Of a DNA stretch of 64,000 bases, positions 33,371-44,439 are shown piece after piece (positions within the stretch are counted from its first letter, which is position 1; every line of letters begins with the position of its first letter). The DNA is from Malus domestica (taxonomy: Eukaryota; Streptophyta; Magnoliopsida; Rosales; Rosaceae). The notes beneath the pieces were generated by a model. The model was given only the letters and a program-made list of their open reading frames with translations, did no database searches and had not been told where the DNA came from. A program made the translations under genes and the position numbers. The stretch covers positions 32,781,001 through 32,845,000 of the forward strand of contig NC_091677.1 in the NCBI RefSeq assembly GCF_042453785.1. Direction: 5' to 3'.

Positions 33371-34153
33371 GGCTTTCTTTCTCTCATCTCTTCTTAATGA
33401 ACCCCAATCTCAATGCCCACATGAGGTAAAAAGCAAAGAGAAATGGTCATGAACTACATACCGAATGTTATTCGGGCTTTCCGTCCACTCCCCCCGACTG
33501 TCACGTAGTTTGCCAATCTGATTAAAACGGCGACGTTGAATAACCGTCTGATGAAAAAAATTAGTATTCGAATCCCTATTCTGCAGCCTTGTTAACCTCA
33601 CTTTATGTTGCTAATATTTTTCATCATTCTCCTCCAGCCGATCAATCAGCCTAATTAGCGCTGAAATCTGTTCATGTTTTTCCTCCCAGTTTTCCTGCAT
33701 GCAACCCAACTTATTAATCATGTCATCACTCTCTATCATGCCTTCCTTGAATCTTTTCCTACTCCAATTCACTAAGTTGTCTCTGCATGCATCAATTTTC
33801 CTCTGCCATTTCCATAATGATCCACCCCCACATTGGATACTCCAACATTTTTCTATAATTTCTCTACATCCCTCCTCCTCCAGCCAGAAAACTTCAAAGG
33901 GGAAGATCTTTTTTCCTTTCGCAGGTCTTGGGTCGAAATTAATAATCACATGGCAATGATCATATGCCCGCACTGATCCATCTGCCGGGAACTGTTGCGG
34001 TGAGGTTCCGGTGAGTGTAATTAAGCACTTTAAACAGCTTGGATTTCTGCAGATTCACGGTGGACAGTGTGGTGAGGTCTCACGGTGGTGAGATGAAAAA
34101 ATGAAAGAGAACCGACATAACTTTTCGTGTTGATTCCCACAGACGGCGCCAAA

Positions 34154-34532
34154 TGTTGATGCACAAAACCTGAGGGGTCTTGGAACAACGTAAATCCGAC
34201 CATGAATCTGCAAGAAAGTAAAGAACACAAGATGTATCATGGTTCACCCAATGTTTGGGCTACGTCCACACTGATGTTGATATTGTTTCTCTGAATGGTG
34301 AATATACAAGAAGGCTAGAGGCAGTGTGCTCTCTAACCTATTTTCTGTGTGCTCTCTAGCCTTGGCCTAAAACTTGGCCTCTCCCAAATGAGGAGGGTGA
34401 GGAGTCCTTTTATAGAATAAGGGTTCCTCACTTATTACATATTTGCCCCTTTATTTATTACATAATTACATTTGAGTCCTCCGAGTATTTATACGAGATC
34501 TAAATACGGAGGCCCTAAGTATGGTACAAACA
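34154..34532 (-). mobile_element. LTR-retrotransposon remnant: 5' LTR and primer site
   Basis: On the minus strand an LTR runs from TGTTTGTACCATAC (34532) to GTGCATCAACA (34154). It is followed by TGGCGCCGTCTGTGGGAA at 34136-34153, the sequence typically found next to the 5' LTR in plant gypsy-type and related non-autonomous elements. Only about 150 bp of internal sequence (to about 34000) survives before L1 sequence resumes. The rest of this element and the L1 endonuclease region are missing. Confidence 0.75.
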
Positions 34533-34665
34533 TATTCTTTAGTGGTTGCTCTGGAATGGACCACCTGATAGGAGTATTGACATTGGTAATTGTTAATTCA
34601 TGGGCTTTCATCCTAAGCTGAGCACCAACCTCCTTATTAGGCCACAAAGAAAGAGATGATCTACT

Positions 34666-35480
34666 CTAATTGATAATGTCACCAATTTCCCGAATAATAA
34701 CCCCACTTCCATAGGCTTGGTGAGGAGGCCCAAACAACTCCACATGGTCATCAACTAGGTTAACGCTCTCTCCCCTAACATGTTTCAGATTCGAGGGTAT
34801 AGGTCCACCAATGCTTACGCGGAAATATCTGTTATGTTCCCTTTTGTTGTTGTTGCCAACAAATAGGGTTCTAGGTTCCGAGAGCCTCGTGCAAAGTGTC
34901 CCCTCTTTTCCCCCAAGACCCGTGTCAGACTGTTGAGACCCACCACTTCTTGTCCCACGCTCATGGTCCGTGCTCTGCATAGGATCTCCCTTTCGACGCT
35001 CACGGGTTGCTCTGGCATGCCGACACTTACCATAAGAAGCCACCATAGGTGGGAGGTTCTCATCCCGAATGTCTCTGGGTTTCTTTGTCTTGGTCCAATC
35101 GCCATACCCAGTAGCTCCTCCTAGATTCTGTGGGAAAGAGCACTCATTGTTGACATGCCCAATTCGCCCACATTTATAGCATAAATCCTGAAGCCTTTCA
35201 TAACGAAACTCAATCCAAGACTCAATATCACCTGCCCTTTGTAGCCAACAACCAGTCATCAGAGGCTTCATGGTATTCACCAGGGTTCTGGCCCTAAGGA
35301 AACCCCTGGCGTAAGCCAAGTTCTCCACCTCCAAAAATTCCCCCGCCTTCGTTGCTTCCCTCGGAATTTAAGTTCAAGGGGATACCTCTCATTTGAATCC
35401 AGAATGAGACCGAGTGTAATTTGACTTCTTCCAGTGATAGATCATAGGGCCACCTCTTGACAGAAAAATTCTGATTCATG
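34666..35480 (-). pseudogene. L1 ORF1 (gag-like) with CCHC zinc knuckle
   Basis: Minus-strand frame with the plant LINE ORF1 layout. A DUF4283-type N-terminal part lies at about 35480-35830 (MNQNFSVKRWPYDLSLEEV and an upstream piece). It is followed by FRYERLQDLCYKCGRIGH with the knuckle C-x2-C-x4-H-x4-C at about 35150-35190, then a basic and acidic tail. The 222-codon piece 34666-35334 is open, but the N-terminal part is in other frames, so the protein is broken. Confidence 0.75.
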
Positions 35481-35830
35481 ACAGCCCGGGGACTCGATCC
35501 ACAATACGGTCAGCCATACATTCATCCTTCACAATTATGATGAACATGTTATCCTGGACCCAATTGATGTTGATATCTCCATACTCCCTCCAGGCGCCCT
35601 CTTAGAATGTTTCTTATCCCCTATTTGTTTAGGATTTTTTTTGTCAGAGCCTCACCTATTAGTTTCACACCTTCCTCCATGTTGGATAGTTCCAAAGATT
35701 CCTCCAACTGTACCACCAGATCTTCTACCTCCACCTGAGCCATTGCAGGGATGTCGTAATTGCTTGATATTTGGAGAATATATCCCACGGACGGCCCCTG
35801 TTTAAACCCCCATTTGACTTTCACCAAATG

Positions 35831-36377
35831 GTTGAAGCACTTGAACCCAAGTAGAACCCAGATCCAAACAAAAATTCTAGCAAAGCTCGGCAGCTCCAGA
35901 CTCGTTTTTGGATACGTGTATTCGATTTGGTTTATGTTTTGGGTATAGAGTAACTTTCAGATCAATACCAACCTGAGTTAATGCATACCTGTTGGTAGGT
36001 GTTTATTTAATTTGTTGAGCCATCCTCTCAGGTAGCTGAGAGGCGTCCTTTGCATTAACAAAAGGTGATGTATGTTCACGAGTTTGATAAAAGTAACTAC
36101 ACAGATTATCCGTGATTACGGAGTTTGCTCCAAAACTATTCGATCTTGACCAAGTGGCGAGAACTTGGTTCATCCAAATTGCACAATTCTAGGGTTTATA
36201 AAAGTCATCTCTTAATTGAAAAAGGAAATGATAGCCAATTCATGATGTTATATCATGTTACACATACAAACTCTGGTAATCCATTTTTTTAACAATTTAG
36301 TAGATGTAAGCTTCAATACAAAACTAAAAAAAGATTGAAATACAAAGCATTGGGAAATTCATCTTCTGAACAAAGAA
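35831..36377. other. region between the L1 5' part and the receptor kinase 3' end
   Basis: No gene recognised. It may include the L1 5' UTR (to about 36060) and the 3' UTR of the receptor kinase (from 36377 downward). Confidence 0.4.
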
Positions 36378-39300
36378 CTACCTTACCAAAGGACTAAATT
36401 CCGTATTCACATTCATAGAGCAAATAACTGAATCCGTTGATTCAGTCACACGGTTGAAGTTCGTTCGAGCCAACTCAGCTTCCAAACAATCCTTAAGCCC
36501 TCTCACTACCTCACTCATGTTTGGCCTTTTGTTGGATGTATGCGACACACAATTCATTGCTAGTTCAACAGCCTTCCAGGCAGAGTTGATATCGTAATCT
36601 CCAAGTAATCTCGCATCTAGAATAGTTTTGATATCCCCTCTAGCAAGCATGGAGCTAACCCATTGACTTACAGGAATCTTCTCATGTGTTCTTGATATCG
36701 CAGGGCGGCCAGTGATGATCTCCAACAGAACAACTCCAAAGCTATAAACATCGCTCTTCTCATTGAGCCAACCTGTTTTGTGGTACCTGCAAATCCAGAC
36801 CAATGTTACTCAAGTGTATCATTTAGAAAGCGTGCATACAAGGTGCACACTCCCATTTTATCATATCTATTTGCTTCTCTTATTTTTGTGCTTTGGTAAT
36901 CGAGTGAAAAGAAATAAGGAGAATAATCAAAGCATAAAAACAAAGGGAGGACTGCAATCATAAAAAACTAGAGTATGAAAATCGATATTGACAAAATGAA
37001 ATAGAGACTTACTCGGGATCAAGGTATCCCGGGGTTCCAGCTACAGCAGTAGACATATGAGTGCCTCCATCGGTTGGGAAAATTCTGGACAGACCAAAAT
37101 CAGCTAATTTTGCTTGGAAATTTTCGGCTAGCAAAATATTTGTTGTCTTCACATCTCTGTGGACTATGGGTGGCTTGCAACCATTGTGAAGGTACTCCAA
37201 TCCTACATTTCAAATTCGCTCTTTAATTTGTTACTGGAAACAAAATAGGAAAGCGTTGAATAAGTTTGGAATTTTGGATTTTGCCCAAGTTTACTGGCTA
37301 ACCTTGTGCTGCATCTGTTGCTATTTGGAGTCTACCTTCCCAAGTCAAAACATTTGCATTACTATTCTCACCTGTACAATAGTATTGAAAATAACCAATT
37401 TATATTGGTTAAATGTTTCAATAAAACTAGGTAAAATTTCAAACTTTAATGTGTTTGCATTGTCAAGTTTCTACCATACCTAGAAGATGCGAGTCCAAAC
37501 TTCCGTAGGCCATAAATTCATAGATGAGCGCCATGTTGGTTCCTTCGTTGCAGTATCCCACAAGACTAGTCAAGTTTCTGTGATGAACTCTGATTAGAAG
37601 TTTGACCTGAAATTTAAGCTTTAAAGTCATATTTTGTTCCTAGAAATTAGTTCATTAAAGTTTCTGTATCGGTTCTTGGTACATGCCTCTGCTTGAAACT
37701 GTTGGTATCCTTGACCTGATGTTGGAGAAAGCATCTTCACAGCTACTTGAGTATCATCGACAAAACCATGGTAAACGTTTCCGAATCCACCTCTGCCAAT
37801 AATTGTCTGAAAGTTGTTTGTAATCTTCAGGACGTCCGAGTATGTAAACTGTCGTTTTTTGGACTCGAATGAATCAACTTGATTGTTGGGTTGATGTGAA
37901 ACTGCTGTTACAACTGTTTAAATAGATCATCAAAAGTTTCATAAGCATCAGAACATGTGTTCGCTCTATTTACTTCAGAACATGTATTCTGGATTATCGA
38001 TTTTTCAATCTCTTAGTCTTAACTTAAACTTATACTTGATTTACCTTCTTGCTTCCTTCCTCTTTTTAGCCACATGAATATAGCCACTACAAGTACCACC
38101 ACAAGAATAAAAAATCCACCAATTGCTGCTACGATTGGAACAATTATGTTCTTCTTCTTCTTTTTCTTTGTCTCCTCCTTTTTGCATGAATTTTCTACAC
38201 ATAGGTCTGCATTTTCTCCAACACTAGCATTGACAAGATTGATGAATATACAGTCAGTATCACCAGCGTTTATCGAAGCATTGAAAATTGTAATGAAAAG
38301 AAGAGGAAAACGAAATATTAAGGCAATATACTAGAAAAATGGTTTTGGCCAGAAACAAACCTCAATGATAGAGAACCACTTTTCGATCTTTCAATGAGGT
38401 CGGCTGGAACTGAACCGTTGAGCTTGTTTCCTTCTAGGTTGCTGCAAAGGAAGAGCAAAGTTATTGATCACCTGATTTTCTACTTAACCACGGAATTTGG
38501 AGTAACAATTCAAATCTAAGGTACATACAGGACTTTCAGATTTCGCATTCTAGACAGAAATTCAGGTATTGATCCCTTTAAGCTGTTGTGTGATAAATCC
38601 CTGAGTTAAGAAAGATTCACACTTTTAGTACCCATTATGATAAAGATATCAACCATTGAGCTTGTGATGATGTGATACTTACAAAGATTGTAACACGGCG
38701 AGGTCAGATATATATGAAGTTATCTCCCCGGTCAATCCACTCGAGGACAGGTCCCTAGATAAAAGTTCGATAATTTTGTTAACGAAGTTATGATAAAAAA
38801 ACAATGGTTTCTAAAACAGGAAAGACCTGCTTAAACTTACAAGGATATAATTCTGGGGGAACCGTTGAAGGTACAATTTAGACCTTCCCACATGTAGCCT
38901 TCAGGAGTACATGGGTCTCCTTGCCAATCTTTGTCCACTCCATATGTTGACTTTACGTTTGTGATGGCAGACACTAGCATTTTTGACAAGCATGTTCATG
39001 TAGCAGTCAAATTAATAAAGCAAATACAAGAAAGCAGTCAATTTAATAAAGCAAATACATGAATTTTAGTGAACGAAATTGAGAAGAAGGTGTTGAAATG
39101 ATTGATGTACCATCATCTGTGTCGGTTTCAGGTTGTGATAAATCTATCAATCTGTAGACCTCAATGGCATTGAGAATTGGTGGGAGATTTGAATCCTCCG
39201 TTTGAACAAGTAAGAAACTGTAATTGCCTCCGGTTAAGGATGGGTTGCTAAGCACAGTGGTTGTGGACAAGTAAGCCGGGACAACAGGTCCATACAAATA

Positions 39301-40388
39301 ATCTCCATTCAGCGTGATATCGAATGATCTAAATTGGTCGGCTTCAAGCAGCTGGAGTTCAGCAAAGTGACTGAAGATATAGTATTGTGTACTTGGATCC
39401 GGGGCATTCCAATCGAAGCCCATCGTATCATATAGAGGCGTGCTGGCAGATCTCATTACGATAGATGGTACTTGGTAATCATTGTTTTGACCATCAACGG
39501 TAAACGGGGTATCTAACTGCGTCCACTTATTGAAGTTGAAGGGTTCCCAAAACCGATCCAAAGCATCATCGGGATACCTTAATTAAGTAAAAGTACTACT
39601 TATTATCAGTATCGGAGCAAATAGAATATAATTAAAACCAGTACTACTGAAATGACCTTACCTGTATGTTTGATCATCAACTGTTGAACCGACATCATAT
39701 CGAAAGAAGAGTGCCAAGGAACCCGTTGGAGTCACATAAGTAGTGTTTTTCAAAGGCCTTAATTCCAGTGATGAAATGAATGGTGTTCCGGTTCCCTCGT
39801 TGAGTAAGCACACATTTATGTAGTCTAACGTGGGAATGTGAACAACTTCATTGAACGTACTTAAAGATGCATCATCAGTAAATGCCACTGAATCCCAGTA
39901 ACTAGCTCCGATGGCAAGATCAAACTTCGGCAGCTTATTTAGGCCGTCATAATTACCATACAGGAAAACCGCTCGGATTAAATACTTGGTGTTCTTTGTG
40001 ATGTTTACTTTGTAACAGTTCTTGACCCCCTGAGGAAAGCTCCTGACATAAGCTGCCTGCAGCGGATAAGTAGCTTTGTATGCAGGTGCGACGCTTTTGC
40101 TGACACCAGTGCTTATGAAGGCTGCATCTGAAATGTAGTCGACGCCGGTTGGTGACTCGGAGTTGTTAGAATTTGATGGACGTCCACAGTCCAAGCTGAT
40201 GAAACCTGAGTGATCGGAGACGGTAAGTTAGCAACAACAAGACTGGTGGACAGTATTGAACAAAATTAATAATTTTCAAGTTCTAGATGATCAAATGTTT
40301 TACCTGATTGATCATCTTGTGCATGAACTAGAAGTATAAGAGAAAAACAACAAAGGAATACAAATCGAAGGTTTTTCAGCATTCCCAT
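36378..40388 (-). CDS. malectin-like LRR receptor kinase (LRR-I subfamily)
   Basis: Thirteen exons reconstruct an uninterrupted 884-residue protein: 40304-40388, 39662-40205, 39111-39577, 38841-38973, 38683-38754, 38529-38600, 38361-38441, 38045-38223, 37687-37913, 37480-37606, 37303-37371, 37013-37202 and 36378-36786. The order is signal peptide ([14 protein letters not shown]), malectin-like domain (about 33-360), a WQGDPC motif before three LRRs (about 390-480), a Lys-rich stretch, one membrane span (about 510-535) and a kinase. Kinase motifs: GRGGFGNV (584-591), AVK Lys604, HRDVK with Asp702, DFG at 720-722, GTPGYLDPE. It is an RD kinase, so probably catalytically active. The family includes IOS1 and FRK1 and acts at the plasma membrane in defence and symbiosis-type signalling. 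The ligand is unknown. Intron 9 uses a GC donor (37685-37686). All phases agree. Confidence 0.93.
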
Positions 40389-40438
40389 TTCTCTCTAAGT
40401 TGAGCTTCAAGCATGTTCTCCATGAATATAGTCTTGCA

Positions 40439-40445
40439 TTATATA
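40439..40445 (-). promoter_or_regulatory. TATA box of the receptor kinase gene
   Basis: The minus strand reads TATATAA about 50 bp upstream of the start codon, within CTATATAATGC, giving a short predicted 5' UTR of around 25 nt. Confidence 0.55.
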
Positions 40446-40449
40446 GTGC

Positions 40450-41772
40450 CAAAATAGTACAATAATTGTAAAAAAAGGAAAAAAAAAAGAAAAAAAAGAG
40501 AGATTATTGGATAAGTAGTCAAATTTGTTTGTGTTCGAAAAAAGAATCTTTTGCGCGTGAAGAATTTTCATGGAAATCGACTTGCAGTGTGCATATATAT
40601 ACAGCCAAAGAAGTGAAATGAGAAATATAATAAGAATTAGAGACTTGGTCTATTTTCTTTGTCTAACCGTAATTGGTGCGTACACAGAACTAGAAAATTC
40701 AAAGCTCCTGCCGTGATCGGCACTTCATTTATGCACGCTTGCATGCAAGTCACCTATCTGGGTTTACCTTGACTTCGACATTACATAACCATGCAAATGA
40801 ACGAGGACACTTAAACGTTCACTTGCTGTATATCACACTTAAAAGGGAATCCAAAATTTCCAAGTTTGCGTAAGTCCTAAGTAGTAATTCTCACTCTAAA
40901 AAGTTACCTTGCACTGTTCAAAGAGCAAATTTTCCTAGACTTTTTTGAAGTCATTAACAATTCATATAAGTTTTTGTTCCTGTTTTTTTTTTTTTTTCGT
41001 CATCCAGTCATAGCAAAACAACTCATAAAATTTGTGTATCATGTGGTAGAGTATTTACCGGCACATCTTTGTGATGAGAATAACCTATATATAACATAGG
41101 TATACTGTTACAGTGGTTTTTCGTGCCAATGAAATAAAGACATATGTAAGTTTTTTTATCACATATTCTTATTTTATTGAGACAGAATGTCGCGCGATGG
41201 TATACCCCAATACCATATAATTTTCCCCCCTACTTGGTGTCCAACTCTTATTCTTTATATAAATAAACGCACGCACCTTAACCTCACATACGTATTTAGA
41301 GTACTCCAAACCACATTTACCTTCAGTTTGACTTAAAGCTCAACACGTTAGAGAGTAAGTCTAAGTCAATGGCTAACCAATTGCTAGAAAAGTACAACTT
41401 CAGAAAAAGATATAAACAATAACGAGCATATTATTAATTAGGATAGAAAAGAACAAAGAAGAAGAATATTTGTGGTAGATCATTTAAAATTATATCGATT
41501 AATATAATTCAGAATAATATTTTGTGGACTTGGTCAGTTCCTTATAAGATGGTGCCTAATGCCTATGATTCAAGCAAGACTGATTAACCTTTTGAGATGG
41601 CCAATTGTCCAAATCATTTTCGCACCTTGTTTTTCCCAATATGAAATTTTCCCCCCTAATTTTATGAGGTTTGTAATTTCAACCAATGAGGTGGTAGGTG
41701 GCCAATTTCATGTCTGCTATTACAAATTATATACACAACTGTATAAGCTAATGCAAAAATTCTCAAATCAAA
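40450..41772. other. intergenic region upstream of the receptor kinase
   Basis: AT-rich promoter-distal DNA with no recognisable gene or element. A poly-T run lies at about 40984-40997. Confidence 0.45.
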
Positions 41773-41940
41773 GAGTAATGATAGGGAGACCAAATTTTGT
41801 AAATTAAATGACATAGAAGTTGGTGATTGGATTATCACTTAATCATTGATAAACGTGTACATTTTTTATTGGTGACACCTCATTTGGTTTACTAATTTAG
41901 TCTATAAATTTGGTCTCTCTTACATTACTCCAATTCAAAT
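41773..41940. mobile_element. Mutator-type MITE, 168 bp (family shared with 12491)
   Basis: Left end GAGTAATGATAGGGAGACCA; right end, reverse-complemented, GAGTAATGTAAGAGAGACCA. It is flanked by CAAATCAAA (41764-41772) and CAATTCAAA (41941-41949), a 9-bp duplication with one mismatch. It is the same family as 12491-12660, sharing the ends, length and a GGTGAC(A/G)CC-like interior. Confidence 0.85.
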
Positions 41941-42254
41941 TGCTGACTTATAAAATGTATGTTTTCAAGTCAATTGATGCCGTGTCGCCCGCACTTTGAG
42001 ACAGCTACCTAATAATTTCACTCACAAAATTAGTAATGTAACCAACTAGAACAAAAGAACATGCATTAAGAGCAACTCCAGCGTGAGGAAGGCCCCATAC
42101 GGAAAGTTACTATTGAATCCCCCCAGTAAACAATAACTGCCTTTAATGAACAGTAAATGTCTTTTGCATTTCCACCCCCAACTGAATAGCTATGGCGCAA
42201 TAAAATATTAGTATTTTTTTATTTTATAAAATAATACAAAATAATTTTGTTTGC

Positions 42255-42525
42255 AATTTCAGATAAGATTTTTAATCGTTGTCGTTACGCCACGTGTCAT
42301 TATCCGAAAAAGACAATTTTTGGTAATAGATTTCGATAAGATTTTTATCCAATGTCGTCGTGCCACGTGTCGTTACCTTTTCATAATCGTTGAGGATAGA
42401 TTTCCAATAAGATTTTTAACTAATCACGTTGCGCCACGTGTCACAATCTGTTTACAATCATTGAGGATAGATTTTGATCAGATTTTTAACGAATGACGGC
42501 ATGCCACGTGGCATTATCTGCAACC
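42255..42525 (+). repeat. four ~70-bp repeats each with a CCACGTG core
   Basis: Each degenerate unit contains GATAAGATTTTTAA(T/C) followed about 20 bp later by GCCACGTGTC or a close variant. The cores lie at about 42290, 42363, 42433 and 42503 (spacing 73, 70, 70). The CACGTG G-box is a plant bZIP/bHLH binding site. In this context it may be a subterminal transposase-binding repeat. Confidence 0.8.
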
Positions 42526-42631
42526 TAATCCCTTCTTTTTCCTCCATATAACCCACCATCCATCCTAAGAAATCAAAATCTTTATCATTATTCATAGTTT
42601 ATGCTTCCTTCTTACAAAGTCTTCTTCAAGG

Positions 42632-43969
42632 ATGTTGTGGGAAATCGATGAGCAAGAGAAAGAATTGTTTAAGCAAGGGGAAGAAATGTTCAATCTTCAG
42701 GTGGGCGAAAATGAGATGGAAGAGGATGAGGAGCGTAGAATGAGAGATGACGAAGCAAGAAGCCGAAGAGCCTCACATTCCCGTCGAGTCATCCAAGTTG
42801 TGGCTTAGATCTCTAGGCACAGCCGTCCCGCAAACATTGATAGAAGTGGGCAACGATGAGGTACGGATCTCTTGGACGATTATTTTGTCCGTAACAGTGC
42901 ATTCCTTGATACGTACTTTAGACGTCGTTTCAGAATGGAACGACATTTGTTCAACAAAATCATGATTACTGTTTGCAATCATGATTCTTACTTTGTGCAA
43001 AAGAATGATGCTTTTGGTGTTATGGGTCTCCTTCCTGAGCAAAAAATTATTGCTGCCTTATGGGTACTTGCATATGGAGCATTTGCAGACCAAGTGGATG
43101 AGATAGCGAGGATGCGGAAATCAACCATTCTTGAGTCCCTGATGAGGTTTTGCTCCACAATCGAATCTATCTACACCACACAGTACCTCCGGAGACCTAC
43201 TGAGATGGACTTGCAAAGGCTTGGGCTAGATGCGAGGTTTTCCTGGGATGATTGGAAGCATCGACTGTATGCACTGGACCTGGAAAAACTGTCCAAATAC
43301 ATGGTAAGGAGCTTATGGGGACAAAAAATGAGCAAAAAGTATCATTTTGGAGGCGGTGGCATCATTTGATACATGGATTTGGCACGCTTTTTTGGTGTTC
43401 CGGGAGCACAAAATGACCTCAATGTCCTTGTCAAATCCCCAGTGTTCAACGATGTCCTGCAAGGAAAAGCACCAAGAGTCACGTACTAGGTCAACAGACA
43501 TAAGTATCACGGGCCATACTACCTAGCAGACGGCATTTACCCAAGGTGGTCATCGTTTGTCAAAACAGTGCCATGTCCGCGAAGTGCAAAGGAAAAACAC
43601 TTTGCAAGCTGTCAAGAGGGGTGTAGGAATGATGTGGAGCGTTATTTTGGTATCCTCCAAGCTCGTTGGGCGATTGTCAGGGGTGCTGCCAGAATGTTTG
43701 ATTTAGAGTCTCTTCGATCCATCATGATGACATACATCATTCTTCATAATATGATTGTGGAAGATGAGTACAATTATGATGTCATTAATGAATATGAGCC
43801 AGAGACGATGAACAATTCTATAACACAAATATATTGTGCTCATGAGCCACCGAAGAATCCTTGCAACACGAGCCATTACAAAGGGATGGATGTTACAATG
43901 AAAGGCTCATTCAATGATATACTTCACTTCATGACCCATATATGCACAATGCCCGGAAAATTGACTTGA
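42632..43969 (+). pseudogene. Harbinger-like transposase (plant transposon protein family)
   Basis: The start MLWEIDEQEKELF is followed by an acidic and basic N-terminus, a stop at about 42806, then the body (DDYFVRNSAFLDTYFRRRF, MERHLFNKIM, IAALWVLAYGAFADQVDEIA). At about 43245 the frame shifts. In the next frame GFPGMIGSIDCMHW holds the first catalytic Asp, with two stops near 43300-43330. After a second shift near 43390 come FFGVPGAQNDLNVL, YYLADGIYPRW (second Asp), NDVERYFGILQARWAIVRGA (Glu) and a C-terminal IILHNMIVEDE. The DDE set can be seen but is spread over broken frames, so it is inactive. Confidence 0.85.
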
Positions 43970-44439
43970 TAGAGCACCAGTGGGAACTGAAACAAGCTCA
44001 AGAAACTTAAGCTCATTTAGTGTGTTTGTTTTTATTTGGTGTGTTTATTTAATTTTATTTGGTGTGTTTTTTAAGTTCATTTAGTGAGTTTTTTTTTTAT
44101 TTGGTGTGTTTGTAATTTTATTTGGTGTGTTTATGTCCTTTGAATAAAGATTCTCTTAGTTTAAATAAATTACCAAATTAAATAAATATACTCTTAGTTT
44201 AAATAAAGTACTAAATTCAATAAATTGGAAACAACATAAAGTACTCTATTCAATAAATAAGAAATTACAACCCAAAGTGATTGGAAAATGGGCTCCGATT
44301 AAAAACAAATTCCCTAGTCCCTCGTGAATGGAAAATCATCACCCAACCAATTTGAGGTGCTAGGATCATCTCCTCTTGTGGTGCTAGGACCATCTCCTTC
44401 AATTTCGGCTACTTCTCCTTTACCTCAGATATCCTCATT

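Larger units (their letters stand above)
27826..35830 (-). mobile_element. degenerate L1 LINE spanning ~8 kb with nested insertions
   Basis: Minus-strand pieces in element order: ORF1 with a CCHC knuckle (about 35830-34666); a gap where the endonuclease should be, occupied by an LTR-element remnant; a linker before RT (33973-33410); the RT core, present but in inverted orientation (about 33370-32690); the post-RT region and zf-RVT (32673-32080); a solo LTR insertion (29060-32009); the rest of zf-RVT (about 29085-28330); and RNase H (28323-27826). Reading the flanks of the solo LTR together continues the zf-RVT segment, so I treat these pieces as one element. All ORF2 parts carry stops or frameshifts except the last. 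Confidence 0.8.
42069..44430 (+). mobile_element. decayed PIF/Harbinger-type element
   Basis: The left end is probably AGAGCAACTCCAGCG preceded by TTA (42066-42068), the trinucleotide target of Harbinger elements. Inside are a tandem repeat with G-box cores (42255-42525), a transposase pseudogene (42632-43969) and an AT-rich tail with TTTGGTGTGTTT repeats (43995-44140). A minus-strand stretch at about 44310-44430 may be the C-terminus of the accessory Myb-like ORF. No right terminal repeat was found before LINE sequence begins at about 44440. Confidence 0.65.
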
